Assembly: GCF_000420765.1 (NCBI RefSeq)
Contig: NZ_ATVO01000003.1
Span: 372,001-436,000 of the forward strand
Reading direction: 5' to 3'
Length of the DNA stretch: 64,000 nucleotides
Source of the DNA: Sandarakinorhabdus limnophila DSM 17366
GTDB taxonomy: Bacteria; Pseudomonadota; Alphaproteobacteria; Sphingomonadales; Sphingomonadaceae
Positions within the stretch are counted from its first letter, which is position 1; every line of letters begins with the position of its first letter. The notes beneath the pieces were generated by a model that was given only the letters and a program-made list of their open reading frames with translations, ran no database searches and had not been told where the DNA came from. The position numbers and the translations under genes are program-made. Below, one piece after another: positions 43,928 to 56,374 of the stretch.

Positions 43928-46900
43928 TCAGGGCTGCTGAAGATAGGATTGAAGTGGCCGAACTTCAAGCCGGTGTCGCCGCAATGCAGCAATTGCTGCC
44001 ACCGCCGCCCGGCTGGCGGGTGCCGTGGTATAATATGGAACCCGGCCATACAGCGCCGAAGCGCGGATGGACTGGCTGTCCTTCAGCGACTGCAGCCCTT
44101 CGGTGGTGTTGAAAATCAGGGCGATCTCACCGTCCTTGATCCGGTCAACGATGTGCGGCCGGCCTTCGGCGACCTTGTTCACCGCCGTCACCGGGATGCC
44201 AGCGGCCTTCAGCACCAGTTCGGTGCCCGAGGTGGCGACCAGTTCGAAACCCAGCGACACCAGATCGCGCGCGGCATCGATGATCTGCGGCTTGTCACTG
44301 TCCTTCACGCTGATGAACACACGGCCCGTCTGCGGCAGCACGGTCGAAGCGGCCAGCTGGCTCTTGGCAAAGGCCGTGGCAAAATCGGCATCGATGCCCA
44401 TCACTTCGCCGGTGGACTTCATTTCGGGGCCGAGCACCGGATCAACACCGGGGAAGCGCGCGAACGGGAACACGGCTTCCTTCACGGCGATATGATTGCC
44501 GACATTGCGCGGTGACAAATCAAAGCTGGCCAGCTTTTCCCCCGCCATCACCCGCGCGGCGATCTTGGCCACCGGGATGCCGGTTGCCTTGGCTGTGAAC
44601 GGCACGGTGCGGCTGGCGCGCGGGTTGACCTCGATCAGGTATACGTCGCCATCCTTCACGGCGAACTGCACGTTCATCAGGCCCTTCACCTTCAGGGCAC
44701 GGGCCAGCACGTCGGTCTGGCGCTCGATCTCGGCGATGATCTCGGCGGGCAGGCTGTAGGGCGGCAGCGAACACGCCGAGTCCCCCGAGTGCACGCCGGC
44801 TTCCTCGATATGCTGCAGCACGCCGGCCACGAACACCGTCTCGCCATCGGCGACCGCATCCACGTCAACCTCGATGGCGTCACGCAGATAGCGGTCGATC
44901 AGCACTGGCGAACTGCCGGAAACCACCACGGCTTCGCGGATATAGGTTTCAAGCTGCGCCAGCGTGTCGACAATCTCCATGGCGCGGCCGCCCAACACAT
45001 AGGACGGGCGCATGAGCACCGGATAACCGATGGTCTCCGCCACGCGCACGGCTTCCTCAGCTGACCGCGCGATGCCGTTGTCCGGCTGCTTCAGACCGAG
45101 TTCGGTGATCAGCGCCGCAAACCGCTCACGATCTTCGGCCAGATCGATGCTGTCCGGGCTGGTGCCCAGGATCGGAATGCCGGCATCCTGCAGCGCCTGC
45201 GCCAGCTTCAGCGGGGTCTGGCCGCCCAGCTGCACAATCACGCCCACCAGTTCGCCGTTCTGCATTTCGGTGTGCAGGATTTCCAGCACGTCCTCGGCGG
45301 TCAGCGGCTCGAAATAGAGCCGGTCCGACGTGTCATAGTCGGTGGACACGGTTTCAGGGTTGCAGTTGACCATTATGGTTTCATAGCCCGCGTCATCGAG
45401 CGCGAAGCAGGCGTGGCAGCAGCAATAATCAAACTCGATGCCCTGGCCGATACGGTTGGGGCCGCCGCCAAGGATGACGATCTTGCGCGCCGCAGTCGGC
45501 TGGCTCTCGCAATCTGGCTCGCCAAAGCTGGGGGCTTCATAGCTGGAGTACATGTACGGCGTTTTCGCCGCGAATTCGCCGGCGCAGGTATCGATGCGCT
45601 TGAACACCGGCCGCACGTTCAGCGCACGGCGGGCACGGGACACCTCGGCCTCGCTCGTGCCGGCCAGCTTGGCCAGCCGCGCGTCGGAGAAGCCCAGCGA
45701 TTTCAAGTGGCGGAAGTCAGCTGCAGACGTGGGCAGGCCGTTCGCCTTCACCTTGGCCTCTTCCTGCACCAGTTCCTGCATCTGGCGCAGAAACCAGGGG
45801 TCGAACTTGGCGATCTGGTGGATGCGATCAACGCTCATGCCGGCGCGCAGCGCGTCCGCCGCCACCAGCAGGCGATCAGGCGTCGGGCGGCTGAGCGCGG
45901 CTTCGATTTCTTCGATGGTGGCGCCAGCCAGATGCTCAACCTCGTCAAAACCGGTCAGGCCGGTTTCGAGGCCGCGCAGCGCCTTCTGCACGCTTTCCTG
46001 CCAGTTGCGGCCGATGGCCATCACTTCGCCCACCGATTTCATGGCGGTGCCGAGCAGATTCTGGGCGCCCTTGAACTTTTCAAAGGCGAAACGCGGGATC
46101 TTGGTAACGATATAGTCGATGGTCGGCTCGAACGACGCCGGGGTGGCGCCGGTGATGTCGTTCATCACCTCGTCCAACGTGTAACCCACCGCCAGCAACG
46201 CCGCGACCTTGGCGATCGGGAAGCCGGTGGCCTTCGACGCCAGCGCCGACGAGCGCGACACGCGCGGGTTCATCTCGATGACGACCAGGCGGCCATCCTT
46301 CGGGTTCACCGCATATTGCACGTTGGAACCGCCGGTTTCGACGCCGATCTCGCGCAGCACCGCGATGCTGGCGTTGCGCATGATCTGATATTCCTTGTCG
46401 GTCAGCGTCAGCGCCGGGGCGATGGTGATCGAATCCCCGGTGTGGACGCCCATCGGATCGATATTCTCGATGGAACACACGATGATGGCATTGTCCGCCT
46501 TGTCGCGGACCACCTCCATCTCATATTCCTTCCAGCCCAGCACGCTTTCTTCCACCAGCACTTCGGTGGTCGGGCTGGCATCGAGGCCGCCGGTAACGAT
46601 GTGAATGAATTCCTCGCGGTTATAGGCAATGCCGCCGCCGGTGCCGCCCATGGTGAAGCTGGGGCGGATGATCGACGGCAGACCAACGAATTCCAGCGCC
46701 GCCAGCGCTTCCTCAACCGTGTGCGCGATGCGGCTCTTCGGCGATTCCAGACCGATCTTATCCATAGCGTCGCGGAACTTCAGCCGGTCTTCGGCCTTGT
46801 CGATGGCTTCGGCATCAGCCCCGATCAACTGGACATTGTATTTCTCCAGCGTGCCATCCTTGGCCAGCGCCAGCGCGGTGTTGAGCGCGGTCTGGCCGCC

Positions 46901-47170
46901 CATCGTGGGCAGCACGGCGTCGGGCCGCTCCTTCTCGATGATGCGCGCGACGATCTCGGGCGTGATCGGCTCCACATAGGTCGCGTCCGCCAGATCTGGA
47001 TCGGTCATGATCGTCGCCGGGTTGGAGTTGACCAGGATGATGCGATAGCCTTCCGCCTTCAACGCCTTCACCGCCTGCGTGCCCGAATAATCGAACTCGC
47101 AGGCCTGGCCGATGATGATCGGGCCGGCGCCAATGATCAGGATGGATTTGATGTCGGTGCGTTTGGGCAT
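43928..47170 (-). CDS. carB: Carbamoyl-phosphate synthase large subunit
   Basis: A protein of 1080 residues, full length. Two homologous ATP-grasp halves: the first begins [20 protein letters not shown] and has [15 protein letters not shown]; the second begins [20 protein letters not shown] and has [16 protein letters not shown]-terminal MGS-like allosteric domain (about 940-1075) contains [20 protein letters not shown]. It makes carbamoyl phosphate from bicarbonate, two ATP and ammonia delivered through the tunnel from CarA, feeding arginine and pyrimidine synthesis. It shares one base with the carA stop. Confidence 0.97.
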   Translation of the reverse strand: MPKRTDIKSILIIGAGPIIIGQACEFDYSGTQAVKALKAEGYRIILVNSNPATIMTDPDLADATYVEPITPEIVARIIEKERPDAVLPTMGGQTALNTALALAKDGTLEKYNVQLIGADAEAIDKAEDRLKFRDAMDKIGLESPKSRIAHTVEEALAALEFVGLPSIIRPSFTMGGTGGGIAYNREEFIHIVTGGLDASPTTEVLVEESVLGWKEYEMEVVRDKADNAIIVCSIENIDPMGVHTGDSITIAPALTLTDKEYQIMRNASIAVLREIGVETGGSNVQYAVNPKDGRLVVIEMNPRVSRSSALASKATGFPIAKVAALLAVGYTLDEVMNDITGATPASFEPTIDYIVTKIPRFAFEKFKGAQNLLGTAMKSVGEVMAIGRNWQESVQKALRGLETGLTGFDEVEHLAGATIEEIEAALSRPTPDRLLVAADALRAGMSVDRIHQIAKFDPWFLRQMQELVQEEAKVKANGLPTSAADFRHLKSLGFSDARLAKLAGTSEAEVSRARRALNVRPVFKRIDTCAGEFAAKTPYMYSSYEAPSFGEPDCESQPTAARKIVILGGGPNRIGQGIEFDYCCCHACFALDDAGYETIMVNCNPETVSTDYDTSDRLYFEPLTAEDVLEILHTEMQNGELVGVIVQLGGQTPLKLAQALQDAGIPILGTSPDSIDLAEDRERFAALITELGLKQPDNGIARSAEEAVRVAETIGYPVLMRPSYVLGGRAMEIVDTLAQLETYIREAVVVSGSSPVLIDRYLRDAIEVDVDAVADGETVFVAGVLQHIEEAGVHSGDSACSLPPYSLPAEIIAEIERQTDVLARALKVKGLMNVQFAVKDGDVYLIEVNPRASRTVPFTAKATGIPVAKIAARVMAGEKLASFDLSPRNVGNHIAVKEAVFPFARFPGVDPVLGPEMKSTGEVMGIDADFATAFAKSQLAASTVLPQTGRVFISVKDSDKPQIIDAARDLVSLGFELVATSGTELVLKAAGIPVTAVNKVAEGRPHIVDRIKDGEIALIFNTTEGLQSLKDSQSIRASALYGRVPYYTTAPASRAAVAAIAALRRHRLEVRPLQSYLQQP

Positions 47171-48348
47171 CAGAGGCTCCGGGTCGAGGCGAGAGAGCCG
47201 ACAAACTTCTCGAACAGATACTGGCTGTCCTGCGGGCCGGGGCTGGCTTCGGGGTGATATTGCACGCTGAACGCCGGGCGGTCAGTCAGCTCAAGGCCGG
47301 CCAGCGTGCCGTCGAACAGCGAGATGTGGGTGGGCCGCGCCGTCGCCGGCAGGGTTTCGGTATCCACGGCAAAACCATGGTTCATCGAGGTGATCTCGAC
47401 GCGGCCATCGGAAAGCCGCTTTACCGGATGGTTGGCGCCGCGGTGGCCCTGCGTCATCTTCAGCGTCTTGGCGCCCACCGCGAGGCCGAGCAACTGGTGG
47501 CCAAGGCAGATGCCGAACAATGGAAGCCCGACGTTCAAGATCTTCTGAATGGTCGGCACCGCATGCACGCCGGTCGCGGCCGGATCGCCGGGGCCGTTGG
47601 ACAGGAAGATGCCGGCCGGCTTCAGCGACATGATTTCATCAAAGGTCGCCGTGGCCGGCACAACCGTGACGCGCGCACCGGCGGCGACGAGGTTGCGCAG
47701 GATGTTGCGCTTCATGCCATAATCGATGGCGACGACGTGCGGGCCATTCGGGTTGCCGCTGTGTGACGCATAGCCGCCGGCCAGCGTCCACAGGCCATCA
47801 TCCCAGCTGTAATTCTGGGTGGCGCTGATCACGCTGGCGAGATCCATGCCCTCCAGCCCCGGCCATGCCTTGGCCTGGCTCAGCAGTTTCTTGATGTCGA
47901 ACTGGCCGGCCTTGTTGTGAGCGATCACGCCGTTGGGCGCGCCGCCTTCGCGGATGCGCTTGGTGAGCGCGCGGGTATCAACGCCGGAAATGCCAATGCG
48001 GCCCCACGCCTTCATCCAGTCGTCAAAGCGGCGCTGCGAGCGGAAATTGGCCGCCGCCGTCACGGGCTCGCGCACCACGCAGCCCAGAGCGTGCGGGTTG
48101 GCGGATTCGATATCCTCGTTGTTGGCGCCCACATTGCCGATGTGCGGGAAGGTGAAGGTGATGATCTGCCCGGCATAGCTGGGGTCGCTCATCACTTCCT
48201 GATAACCGGTCATTGCAGTGTTGAAGCAGACTTCGCCCACCGCCACGCCTTCGGCACCGAAACCATGGCCCCAGATGACGCTGCCATCGGCCAGAACCAA
48301 TACCCCCGTCGCGCCTTTGGGTTGGGCGGGCGCAGGGGCGGCGGCCAT
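47170..48348 (-). CDS. carA: Carbamoyl-phosphate synthase small subunit
   Basis: A protein of 392 residues. The N-terminal CPSase domain includes [13 protein letters not shown]-like [20 protein letters not shown]; the class I glutamine amidotransferase domain has nucleophile Cys in [15 protein letters not shown] and the His/Glu pair in YHPEASPGP. It releases ammonia from glutamine for CarB. An Ala/Pro-rich start ([12 protein letters not shown]) precedes the conserved part. It leads the carA-carB(-greA) transcript, divergent from yqeY. Confidence 0.97.
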   Translation of the reverse strand: MAAAPAPAQPKGATGVLVLADGSVIWGHGFGAEGVAVGEVCFNTAMTGYQEVMSDPSYAGQIITFTFPHIGNVGANNEDIESANPHALGCVVREPVTAAANFRSQRRFDDWMKAWGRIGISGVDTRALTKRIREGGAPNGVIAHNKAGQFDIKKLLSQAKAWPGLEGMDLASVISATQNYSWDDGLWTLAGGYASHSGNPNGPHVVAIDYGMKRNILRNLVAAGARVTVVPATATFDEIMSLKPAGIFLSNGPGDPAATGVHAVPTIQKILNVGLPLFGICLGHQLLGLAVGAKTLKMTQGHRGANHPVKRLSDGRVEITSMNHGFAVDTETLPATARPTHISLFDGTLAGLELTDRPAFSVQYHPEASPGPQDSQYLFEKFVGSLASTRSL

Positions 48349-48384
48349 GGTCAGGTTCCTTCAGGTTGCGGGCAAACGGCGGGG

Positions 48385-48413
48385 GACCTAGGGGTGTAGG
48401 GCCAAGGCGTCAA
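48385..48413 (-). promoter_or_regulatory. Candidate promoter of carAB
   Basis: TTGACG (48413-48408), 17 bases, TAGGTC (48390-48385), 37 bases before the carA start. Confidence 0.45.
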
Positions 48414-48486
48414 TCTATTAATTGACCGCCTGAGACGCTATCGAGCCCCAAAGATCAATCGGCATTTTTCACCACCGGAGATTCCC

Positions 48487-48939
48487 ATGTTGCGCGACGC
48501 CATCCAGACCGCCACCACCCAGGCCATGAAAGCCCGCGACAGCGCCCGGCTCGGCGCCCTGCGCCTGATCAATGCCGCCCTGAAGAACAAGGATATCGAA
48601 CTGCGCACCGGCACCGCACCCGCCGACGACGACGTGCTGGTGGTCGACGTGCTGATGAAAATGGCCAAGCAGCGCCGCGAATCGATCGAGATGTATGTGG
48701 CCGGCAACCGCGCCGAACTGGCCGATGCCGAACGCGCCGAACTGGGCGTGATTGAAAGCTTCCTGCCCAAGCAGATGGACGATTCTGAAGCGCTGGCGGC
48801 GATCAAGGCCGTGGTGGCCGAAATCGGCGCCACCAACGTGAAGGACATGGGCCGCGTGATGGCCGCCGTGAAGGAGCGTTTTGCCGGCAAGCTCGACATG
48901 AGCAAGGCAAGCGGGCTGGTGAAGGCCGCGCTGGGTTGA
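48487..48939 (+). CDS. GatB/YqeY domain protein
   Basis: A protein of 150 residues of the YqeY family: helical N-terminal half (AMKARDSARLGALRLINAAL, KMAKQRRESIEMYVAGNRAE) and a C-terminal helical domain like the tail of GatB (VKDMGRVMAAVKERFAGKLD). YqeY-like proteins resemble the tRNA-binding tail of the amidotransferase GatB and may bind tRNA, but the role is not established. It lies just before dnaG, sharing the TTGA overlap, an arrangement common in alphaproteobacteria. Confidence 0.93.
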   Translation: MLRDAIQTATTQAMKARDSARLGALRLINAALKNKDIELRTGTAPADDDVLVVDVLMKMAKQRRESIEMYVAGNRAELADAERAELGVIESFLPKQMDDSEALAAIKAVVAEIGATNVKDMGRVMAAVKERFAGKLDMSKASGLVKAALG

Positions 48940-50771
48940 GCCTCTCCCCCGCCTTTCTTGACGAGCTGCGCGCCCGCGTGCCCGTTTCGGGCGTGGTCGG
49001 CCGGCGCGTGAAGCTGACGCGGGCGGGGCGGGAGATGAAGGGGTGCTGCCCCTTCCACAACGAGAAGTCGCCCAGTTTCTATGTGAACGATGAAAAGGGC
49101 TTTTATCACTGCTTCGGCTGCGGCGCGCATGGCGATGTCATCCGCTTCATGACCGACAATATAGGCCTGCCGTTCATGGAGGCGGTGAAGCAACTGGCGG
49201 CCGAAGCCGGGCTGGAAGTGCCCGCCCCTTCCCCCGAAGCGCGCCAGAAAGCGGAAGTGGCGGACAGTCTGGCCGAACTCACGGCCCGCGCCGCCACTTG
49301 GTTCCAGTCGCAACTGGCCGGCGACGGCGGGACAAATGCGCGTGCCTATATCGAGCGGCGTGGATTGCGGCCGACAACGGTGAAGGCGTTCGCGCTGGGT
49401 TATTCGCCCGATTCGCGCACCGCGCTGCGCGGCCACCTGAAGGATGCGACCGCCGACAAGCTGCTGGAAGCCGGCCTGATCGGCAAGACCGATGAAGGCG
49501 ACACCTACGATCGTTTCCGCGGCCGGTTGATGTTCCCGATCCGCGATGCGCGCGGGCGGGTGGTGGGCTTTGGCGGCCGCGCGCTGGGCGATGTGCAGCC
49601 CAAATATCTCAACAGCGCCGATGGCCCGCTCTTCGACAAGGGGCGGCTGCTCTATAATCTGGATCAGGCCGGGCCGGCAGCGCGCAAATCGAACCGGCTG
49701 ATCGTGGTGGAAGGCTATATGGACGTGATCGGCCTCGCCCAGGCCGGCCTGATCGAGGCGGTTGCCCCGCTCGGCACCGCGATGACCGAAACCCAGCTCA
49801 TGCTGGCGTGGCGGCTGGTTGATGTGCCTTTGTTGTGCTTCGATGGCGATGCCGCCGGCCAGCGCGCAGCCACCCGCGCGGCCATGCGCGCCTTGCCTCT
49901 GCTGAAACCAGGCAAATCGCTGCGCATCGCCACCCTGCCACAAGGCCAGGACCCGGATGATATTTGCCGCACCGGCGGCGCTGCTGCTTTCGAAGCCGTG
50001 CTGTCCAGTGCCGTGCCGCTGATCGATCACATCTGGTCCATAGAAACCGCCGGGCTGGAACAGGCGACCCCGGAACGCCGCGCCCAGGCCCGCCTGCAGC
50101 TGCGCGAAGCCGCCGCCGGAATCGCCGATCCCGATGTGCGCTCGCTCTATCAGGCCGAATTCAACCAGCGCTTTGAAGCGGCCTTCATGGCGCGTCCCCA
50201 GCGGGCGCCGTGGCAACCCCGCAAGCCAGGCGAAAAGTGGCAGCCGCCGATCCCCGGTGTATCGCCGGCTTTGAAGGCGATGGTGGCGCGCGGCCATGAT
50301 CCGGTGATGGAGGCTGTGCTGGCCGGGCTGTTGTTGCGGCCCGGTCTGGCCGATGCCCATCACGATTCGCTGGCGGCGCTGCGGCCTGTCGACGCCGGTG
50401 ATGCCGCCGTGCTCGGCGCCGTGCTGGCGATGACGGCAGCGGACCATGGTCTTGAAAGCACTGCCCTGCTTGCCCATCTTGCAGACATCGGCCTCGCAGC
50501 CGAGGCGGATCGCATCCGGCGCGGCAACGGCCTCAGGCTGAGTTTCACGCGGAGCGAAACCCCGGCGGGCGTGGCCAATGCGGATTTTGCCATGACGTTG
50601 GCTCAGGCCACGGCCCGAGCTGGATTGGTCGAAGCACTGGCTGAAGCCACCATAAGGTTCCAGTCCAGCTTGGACGAAGCGGACTGGGCCGCACAGCAGG
50701 AACGGCGCCAGGAGATCGAGGCATTGGACGCGGCGATGATGGCTCTGGCGGAATCGCGGCGGGAAGGCTAA
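48936..50771 (+). CDS. dnaG: DNA primase
   Basis: A protein of 611 residues starting with TTG that overlaps the yqeY stop. The CHC2 zinc finger uses Cys38, His41, Cys59 and Cys62 ([12 protein letters not shown] and [11 protein letters not shown]). The TOPRIM catalytic domain contains [15 protein letters not shown] and [32 protein letters not shown] lies before it. The C-terminal part is the helicase-interaction region. It makes RNA primers for replication. A terminator separates it from rpoD. Confidence 0.96.
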   Translation: MSLSPAFLDELRARVPVSGVVGRRVKLTRAGREMKGCCPFHNEKSPSFYVNDEKGFYHCFGCGAHGDVIRFMTDNIGLPFMEAVKQLAAEAGLEVPAPSPEARQKAEVADSLAELTARAATWFQSQLAGDGGTNARAYIERRGLRPTTVKAFALGYSPDSRTALRGHLKDATADKLLEAGLIGKTDEGDTYDRFRGRLMFPIRDARGRVVGFGGRALGDVQPKYLNSADGPLFDKGRLLYNLDQAGPAARKSNRLIVVEGYMDVIGLAQAGLIEAVAPLGTAMTETQLMLAWRLVDVPLLCFDGDAAGQRAATRAAMRALPLLKPGKSLRIATLPQGQDPDDICRTGGAAAFEAVLSSAVPLIDHIWSIETAGLEQATPERRAQARLQLREAAAGIADPDVRSLYQAEFNQRFEAAFMARPQRAPWQPRKPGEKWQPPIPGVSPALKAMVARGHDPVMEAVLAGLLLRPGLADAHHDSLAALRPVDAGDAAVLGAVLAMTAADHGLESTALLAHLADIGLAAEADRIRRGNGLRLSFTRSETPAGVANADFAMTLAQATARAGLVEALAEATIRFQSSLDEADWAAQQERRQEIEALDAAMMALAESRREG

Positions 50772-50801
50772 GAAGCGCAGTATAATACGCACGCAGCTTC
50801 A

Positions 50802-50843
50802 GCCTGCCCCGCCAGAGGATGTCCTCAAGCGGGCGGGCTTTTA
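50802..50843 (+). terminator. Intrinsic terminator between dnaG and rpoD
   Basis: GCCTGCCCCGC (50802-50812) pairs with GCGGGCGGGC (50829-50838) with one bulge, and GAGG/CCTC pair inside; TTTTATACGTTTTT follows. A perfect TATAAT sits just upstream at 50781-50786 but has no recognisable -35. Confidence 0.8.
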
Positions 50844-50901
50844 TACGTTTTTCATGGGTTTAACGCCGGCGCTGCCGGCCAGGGCAAGGACGCAGACTCG
50901 G

Positions 50902-52914
<2,013 letters not shown>

Positions 52915-52934
52915 GGCAAGCCTCACGGTCGGTA

Positions 52935-52971
52935 TGATACAGGCGGTTGCCAAGTGCAGCCGCCTGTATCA
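52935..52971 (+). terminator. Perfect 12-bp hairpin after rpoD
   Basis: TGATACAGGCGG (52935-52946) pairs perfectly with CCGCCTGTATCA (52960-52971) around a 13-base loop, starting 21 bases after the rpoD stop. The tail CGTTT is short, so termination may be partial and the next gene could receive some readthrough. Confidence 0.65.
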
Positions 52972-52981
52972 CGTTTGGGCC

Positions 52982-54592
52982 ATGATGATCCGTTCTGCCG
53001 CCGCCCTCTCCGCGCTTCTGCTCTGCACATCGGCGGCGCCCGCGCCTTCCCCGGCCAATCTGGCGCTGGCGGCCGCGCTGGCGGCCAACATGTGCGGCCA
53101 GAGTGAAGGCACCGGCGCCGAAGCGGCACGCGGCGCTATCGTGCTGGTACCCGGCCTCACGCCGGCGCATATGCCGGTTTCGGACATGCCGACCGCACAG
53201 GCCTATTTCGATCAGGGTCTCGGCCAGCTTTGGGGATTCGATTACGACGAGGCGCTGGAAAGCTTCCGCGAAGCGCGGCGGCGCGATCCCGCGTGCGCCA
53301 TGTGCAGCTGGGGTGAAGCTTTGGCGCTTGGCCCCTATATCAACAGTGGACCCATCAACGCGGAAACCATCGCCAAGGCCCACGCCCTCACCGCGCAAGC
53401 ACTGGGCAGCAACCGGCTTTCCGATCGTGACCGCGCCCTGATGGAAGCCGTCCACACCCAGCACGCCCCCGGCGGCACCAAGGATGGCGTTCACGGCGAT
53501 CTCTATGCCGATACGATGATCGCACTGGCCCAGCGCTGGCCGGAAGACGATCTGGTCGCCATCCTCGCCGCCGAAGCCATCATGACCAGCCAGCCCTGGG
53601 ACTATTGGGAAGCCGGCGGCAAGGTTCCGAAGGCTCGGGCCGGAACGGCGCTGGCGCTGGTGGACAAGATACTGGCCCGCACGCCCGATCAGCCACAGGC
53701 AATCCACCTGCTCATTCACCTCACCGAAGCCAGCGCCAATCCGGCCAAGGCGGCTGGCCCGGCGGCGCGGCTGGGCAGCCTGGCGCCGGGTGCACCACAT
53801 ATGGTGCACATGCCCAGCCACACCTGGTACCGTATCGGCCGCTTTGACGATGCCATAGCTGCCAACAAGAGTGCCATTGCCGCCGACGAAGCCTATGCCC
53901 GCGCGGTCGGTGCCGAACCGCGCTATTATGGCTATTTCAACCACCACACGCATTTCCTGGCGTCAGCTGCGGTGCAGATCGGCGACAAGGCCACCGCGCT
54001 GGCGGCCGCCGCGGGGCTGGAAGCTGCGATTGATTCAGCCGATGTCGCCCGATCGCCGTGGCTGGAAATGCGGCTGGTCACCGCCCTGCACACGCGGGCG
54101 CATTTCCTGTCGCCGGCTGAAATCCTCGCCCTGCCCCGGCCCGACAAGCGCCTGCGCCGGCTCGGCATCGCCTGGCATGGCCTGCGCGCCGAAGCCTTGG
54201 CCCAGAGCGGCAACCCCGATGGCGCGGACGGTGAACTGAAGGCGCTGCGGCAGGCCCGCGATGGCCTGGAAACGCCGCGTCGCGGCAGGCGGGGCGGCGG
54301 GGCCCTGGAATTTGCCGCCATTGCCGATGCCGTGGCCCGCGGCCGCATCGCCACCGCGCGCGGAGACGTGGCAGGCGCGCTCAGGGCCTATGCCGCTGCC
54401 GAAGCCATCGAGGCCAACCTGCCCTATGCCGAACCGCCGCTGTGGCCGCTGCCAATCTCGGTGCTCTCGGGCCAATTGCGCGCCGCGCAGGGAGATCGCG
54501 CCGGTGCAGCCGCCGATTTCCGCCGCGCCCTGGCCCAGCGCCCGGGTCTGCGCCTCGCCAGCGATTGGCTGGCCGCTGCCAACGGCGCTTGA
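52982..54592 (+). CDS. Exported tetratricopeptide-repeat protein
   Basis: A protein of 536 residues from ATG 52982 (or 52985), giving a signal peptide (MIRSAAALSALLLCTSAAPA). TPR-like helix pairs are visible, for example AYFDQGLGQLWGFDYDEALE followed by SFREARRRDPACAMCSWGEA, where the Cys-x-x-Cys is periplasmic; further repeats contain HMPSHTWYRIGRFDDAIAAN and GRIATARGDVAGALRAYAAA. The HMPSHT block is seen in a group of otherwise uncharacterised TPR proteins. Probably a periplasmic or surface scaffold; function unknown. The gene starts 10 bases after the hairpin behind rpoD. Confidence 0.85.
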   Translation: MMIRSAAALSALLLCTSAAPAPSPANLALAAALAANMCGQSEGTGAEAARGAIVLVPGLTPAHMPVSDMPTAQAYFDQGLGQLWGFDYDEALESFREARRRDPACAMCSWGEALALGPYINSGPINAETIAKAHALTAQALGSNRLSDRDRALMEAVHTQHAPGGTKDGVHGDLYADTMIALAQRWPEDDLVAILAAEAIMTSQPWDYWEAGGKVPKARAGTALALVDKILARTPDQPQAIHLLIHLTEASANPAKAAGPAARLGSLAPGAPHMVHMPSHTWYRIGRFDDAIAANKSAIAADEAYARAVGAEPRYYGYFNHHTHFLASAAVQIGDKATALAAAAGLEAAIDSADVARSPWLEMRLVTALHTRAHFLSPAEILALPRPDKRLRRLGIAWHGLRAEALAQSGNPDGADGELKALRQARDGLETPRRGRRGGGALEFAAIADAVARGRIATARGDVAGALRAYAAAEAIEANLPYAEPPLWPLPISVLSGQLRAAQGDRAGAAADFRRALAQRPGLRLASDWLAAANGA

Positions 54593-54741
54593 TCCGACGC
54601 AGGCGCAGCCGCTTCTTCATTCATCAAACCGTAACAGGTGATGCTGCATTGCAACGCTGCAGCGGCATTTGTCGCGGTGGAAGCGGCATCGGCCAGACGC
54701 CGCTTGTGGCAGATTGTCGCGATGGGCTATCGGAAGAGCCA

Positions 54742-55437
54742 ATGAAAAGGGGCCTTACTCTGCTTGTCATGCCAGTGCTGGCCAGCGTGCTGCTGGCGGC
54801 TGCCCCGGCGGACGAGCTGCGGCTGGAACCGCTGCGAGAAGCGATCATCACCGATGCACGCGCCGCCGATCCGGCCAGCATCGCCTTTGACCGCACCACC
54901 ACCGCCGTGCGTCGCGGCCCTGGCATCAAGGAAAAGACCGTCACGGTCGAACGCTGGGATGGCAAACGCTGGGCGCTGGTGAGCGTGAACGGCAAGCCGC
55001 CCAGCGCCAGCAATTTGAAGACATTCCGCAAGGCCACGGCGGCAACGCCCGTGCCAGGCTATCACCGCATGGCCACGCTGATGGCCGCCGCGTCCGACAT
55101 CATGGTGGATGGCGATGGCCGCAAAGTGCTGAAGATTCCGGTGCTGCCGCCCGGCACCGTGCGCACCGACACGGGCGACATTTCCAGCCATCTTTCCGGT
55201 GAAGCGGTGATCGCCAGCAACGATGGCAAGCCCTATGTCATGCGCCTGAAGGTGCGCGCCCGCGAGAATTTCAAGCTCAACCTGCTGATCAAGGTCACCA
55301 ATTTCGAACAGATGAGCGATTATCGCCTGGGCCCCGACGGCCGCCCGCGCCTGGCCAGCCAATCGGCCGACAGCAAAGGCCAGATGTTCGGCTTTAGCGG
55401 CGGCCAGACCGACGAGGTCGTCTACGCTTATCGCTGA
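54742..55437 (+). CDS. Exported protein of unknown function
   Basis: A protein of 231 residues from ATG 54742, chosen for its signal peptide (MKRGLTLLVMPVLASVLLAA). The mature region is a mixed alpha/beta domain with a repeated hydrophilic strand pattern; AFDRTTTAVRRGPGIKEKTV and PYVMRLKVRARENFKLNLLI are notable, the latter resembling a lipid- or barrel-facing strand. No cysteine and no catalytic motif is evident. It is followed after 82 bases by the MoxR ATPase. Function unknown. Confidence 0.8.
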   Translation: MKRGLTLLVMPVLASVLLAAAPADELRLEPLREAIITDARAADPASIAFDRTTTAVRRGPGIKEKTVTVERWDGKRWALVSVNGKPPSASNLKTFRKATAATPVPGYHRMATLMAAASDIMVDGDGRKVLKIPVLPPGTVRTDTGDISSHLSGEAVIASNDGKPYVMRLKVRARENFKLNLLIKVTNFEQMSDYRLGPDGRPRLASQSADSKGQMFGFSGGQTDEVVYAYR

Positions 55438-55519
55438 CCTGCGGCTTCCCTTCGCAGTTTGACAGGATTGCGTCCGGACGCCGGCCCGCATAACCCTTAC
55501 GGGCAAAGGGGATTTCAGC

Positions 55520-56365
55520 ATGCGTTTCGAAGGCACCACCGGTTACGTTGCCACCGATGATCTGAAGGTTGCGGTCAACGCCGCCGTCACCTTGCGCCGG
55601 CCACTGCTGGTGAAGGGCGAACCCGGCACCGGCAAGACGGTGCTGGCCCAGCAGATCGCCAATGCTTTCGATGCGCCGCTGATCGAATGGAACGTCAAAT
55701 CCACCACCAAGGCCCAGCAGGGCCTGTATGAATATGATGCCGTTTCCCGCCTACGTGACAGCCAGTTGGGCGATCCGCGCGTTTCCGACATTTCCAACTA
55801 CATCCGCCGCGGCAAAATGTGGGAAGCCTTCACATCCGAAAAACTGCCGGTGCTGCTAATCGACGAGATCGACAAGGCCGATATCGAGTTCCCCAACGAT
55901 CTACTCACCGAGCTCGATCGCATGGAATTCGACGTTTACGAAACCGGGGAACGCATCAAGGCCACCCAGCGCCCGATCGTGATCATCACCAGCAACAACG
56001 AAAAGGAACTGCCCGACGCCTTCCTGCGCCGTTGTTTCTTCCACTATATCAAGTTCCCGGATCGCGACACGATGGAAGCCATCGTGCGGGTGCATTATCC
56101 CAACATCCAGCGTGCCCTGGTTGCCGAAGCCATGAACATCTTCTTCGACATGCGCGAAGTGCCGGGCATGAAGAAGAAGCCCAGCACCAGCGAACTGCTG
56201 GATTGGCTGAAGCTGCTGATGCACGAGGATCTGCCCATCGACGTGTTGCGCAACCGCGACACCAAGAGCCTGATCCCGCCGCTGCACGGCGCCCTGCTGA
56301 AGAACGAAGCCGACGTGATGCTGTTCGAACGCCTGGCGTTCATGAGCCGCAGAGGTCAGGCCTGA
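55520..56365 (+). CDS. MoxR-family AAA ATPase
   Basis: A protein of 281 residues. Walker A GEPGTGKT (33-40), Walker B VLLIDEIDKAD, sensor 1 VIITSNNEKELPDAF and arginine-finger region LRRCFFHYIKFPDRDT are present; the MoxR insertion before helix 2 is also recognisable. MoxR ATPases work with VWA-domain proteins to mature or remodel protein complexes. The likely VWA partner lies 5.1 kb away on the same strand, beyond a block of amidase, dehydrogenase and GST genes. An A-rich GGGGAT ribosome-binding site precedes the start. Confidence 0.92.
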   Translation: MRFEGTTGYVATDDLKVAVNAAVTLRRPLLVKGEPGTGKTVLAQQIANAFDAPLIEWNVKSTTKAQQGLYEYDAVSRLRDSQLGDPRVSDISNYIRRGKMWEAFTSEKLPVLLIDEIDKADIEFPNDLLTELDRMEFDVYETGERIKATQRPIVIITSNNEKELPDAFLRRCFFHYIKFPDRDTMEAIVRVHYPNIQRALVAEAMNIFFDMREVPGMKKKPSTSELLDWLKLLMHEDLPIDVLRNRDTKSLIPPLHGALLKNEADVMLFERLAFMSRRGQA

Positions 56366-56374
56366 GCCTTCCGC

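Noticed and set aside
45272-47257. 661-codon plus-strand open frame opposite carB
   Set aside because: Antisense to the ATP-grasp domains of CarB; no domain evidence.
48438-50792. 784-codon minus-strand open frame opposite yqeY and dnaG
   Set aside because: Antisense to two conserved genes with all functional motifs; the frame has no domain of its own.
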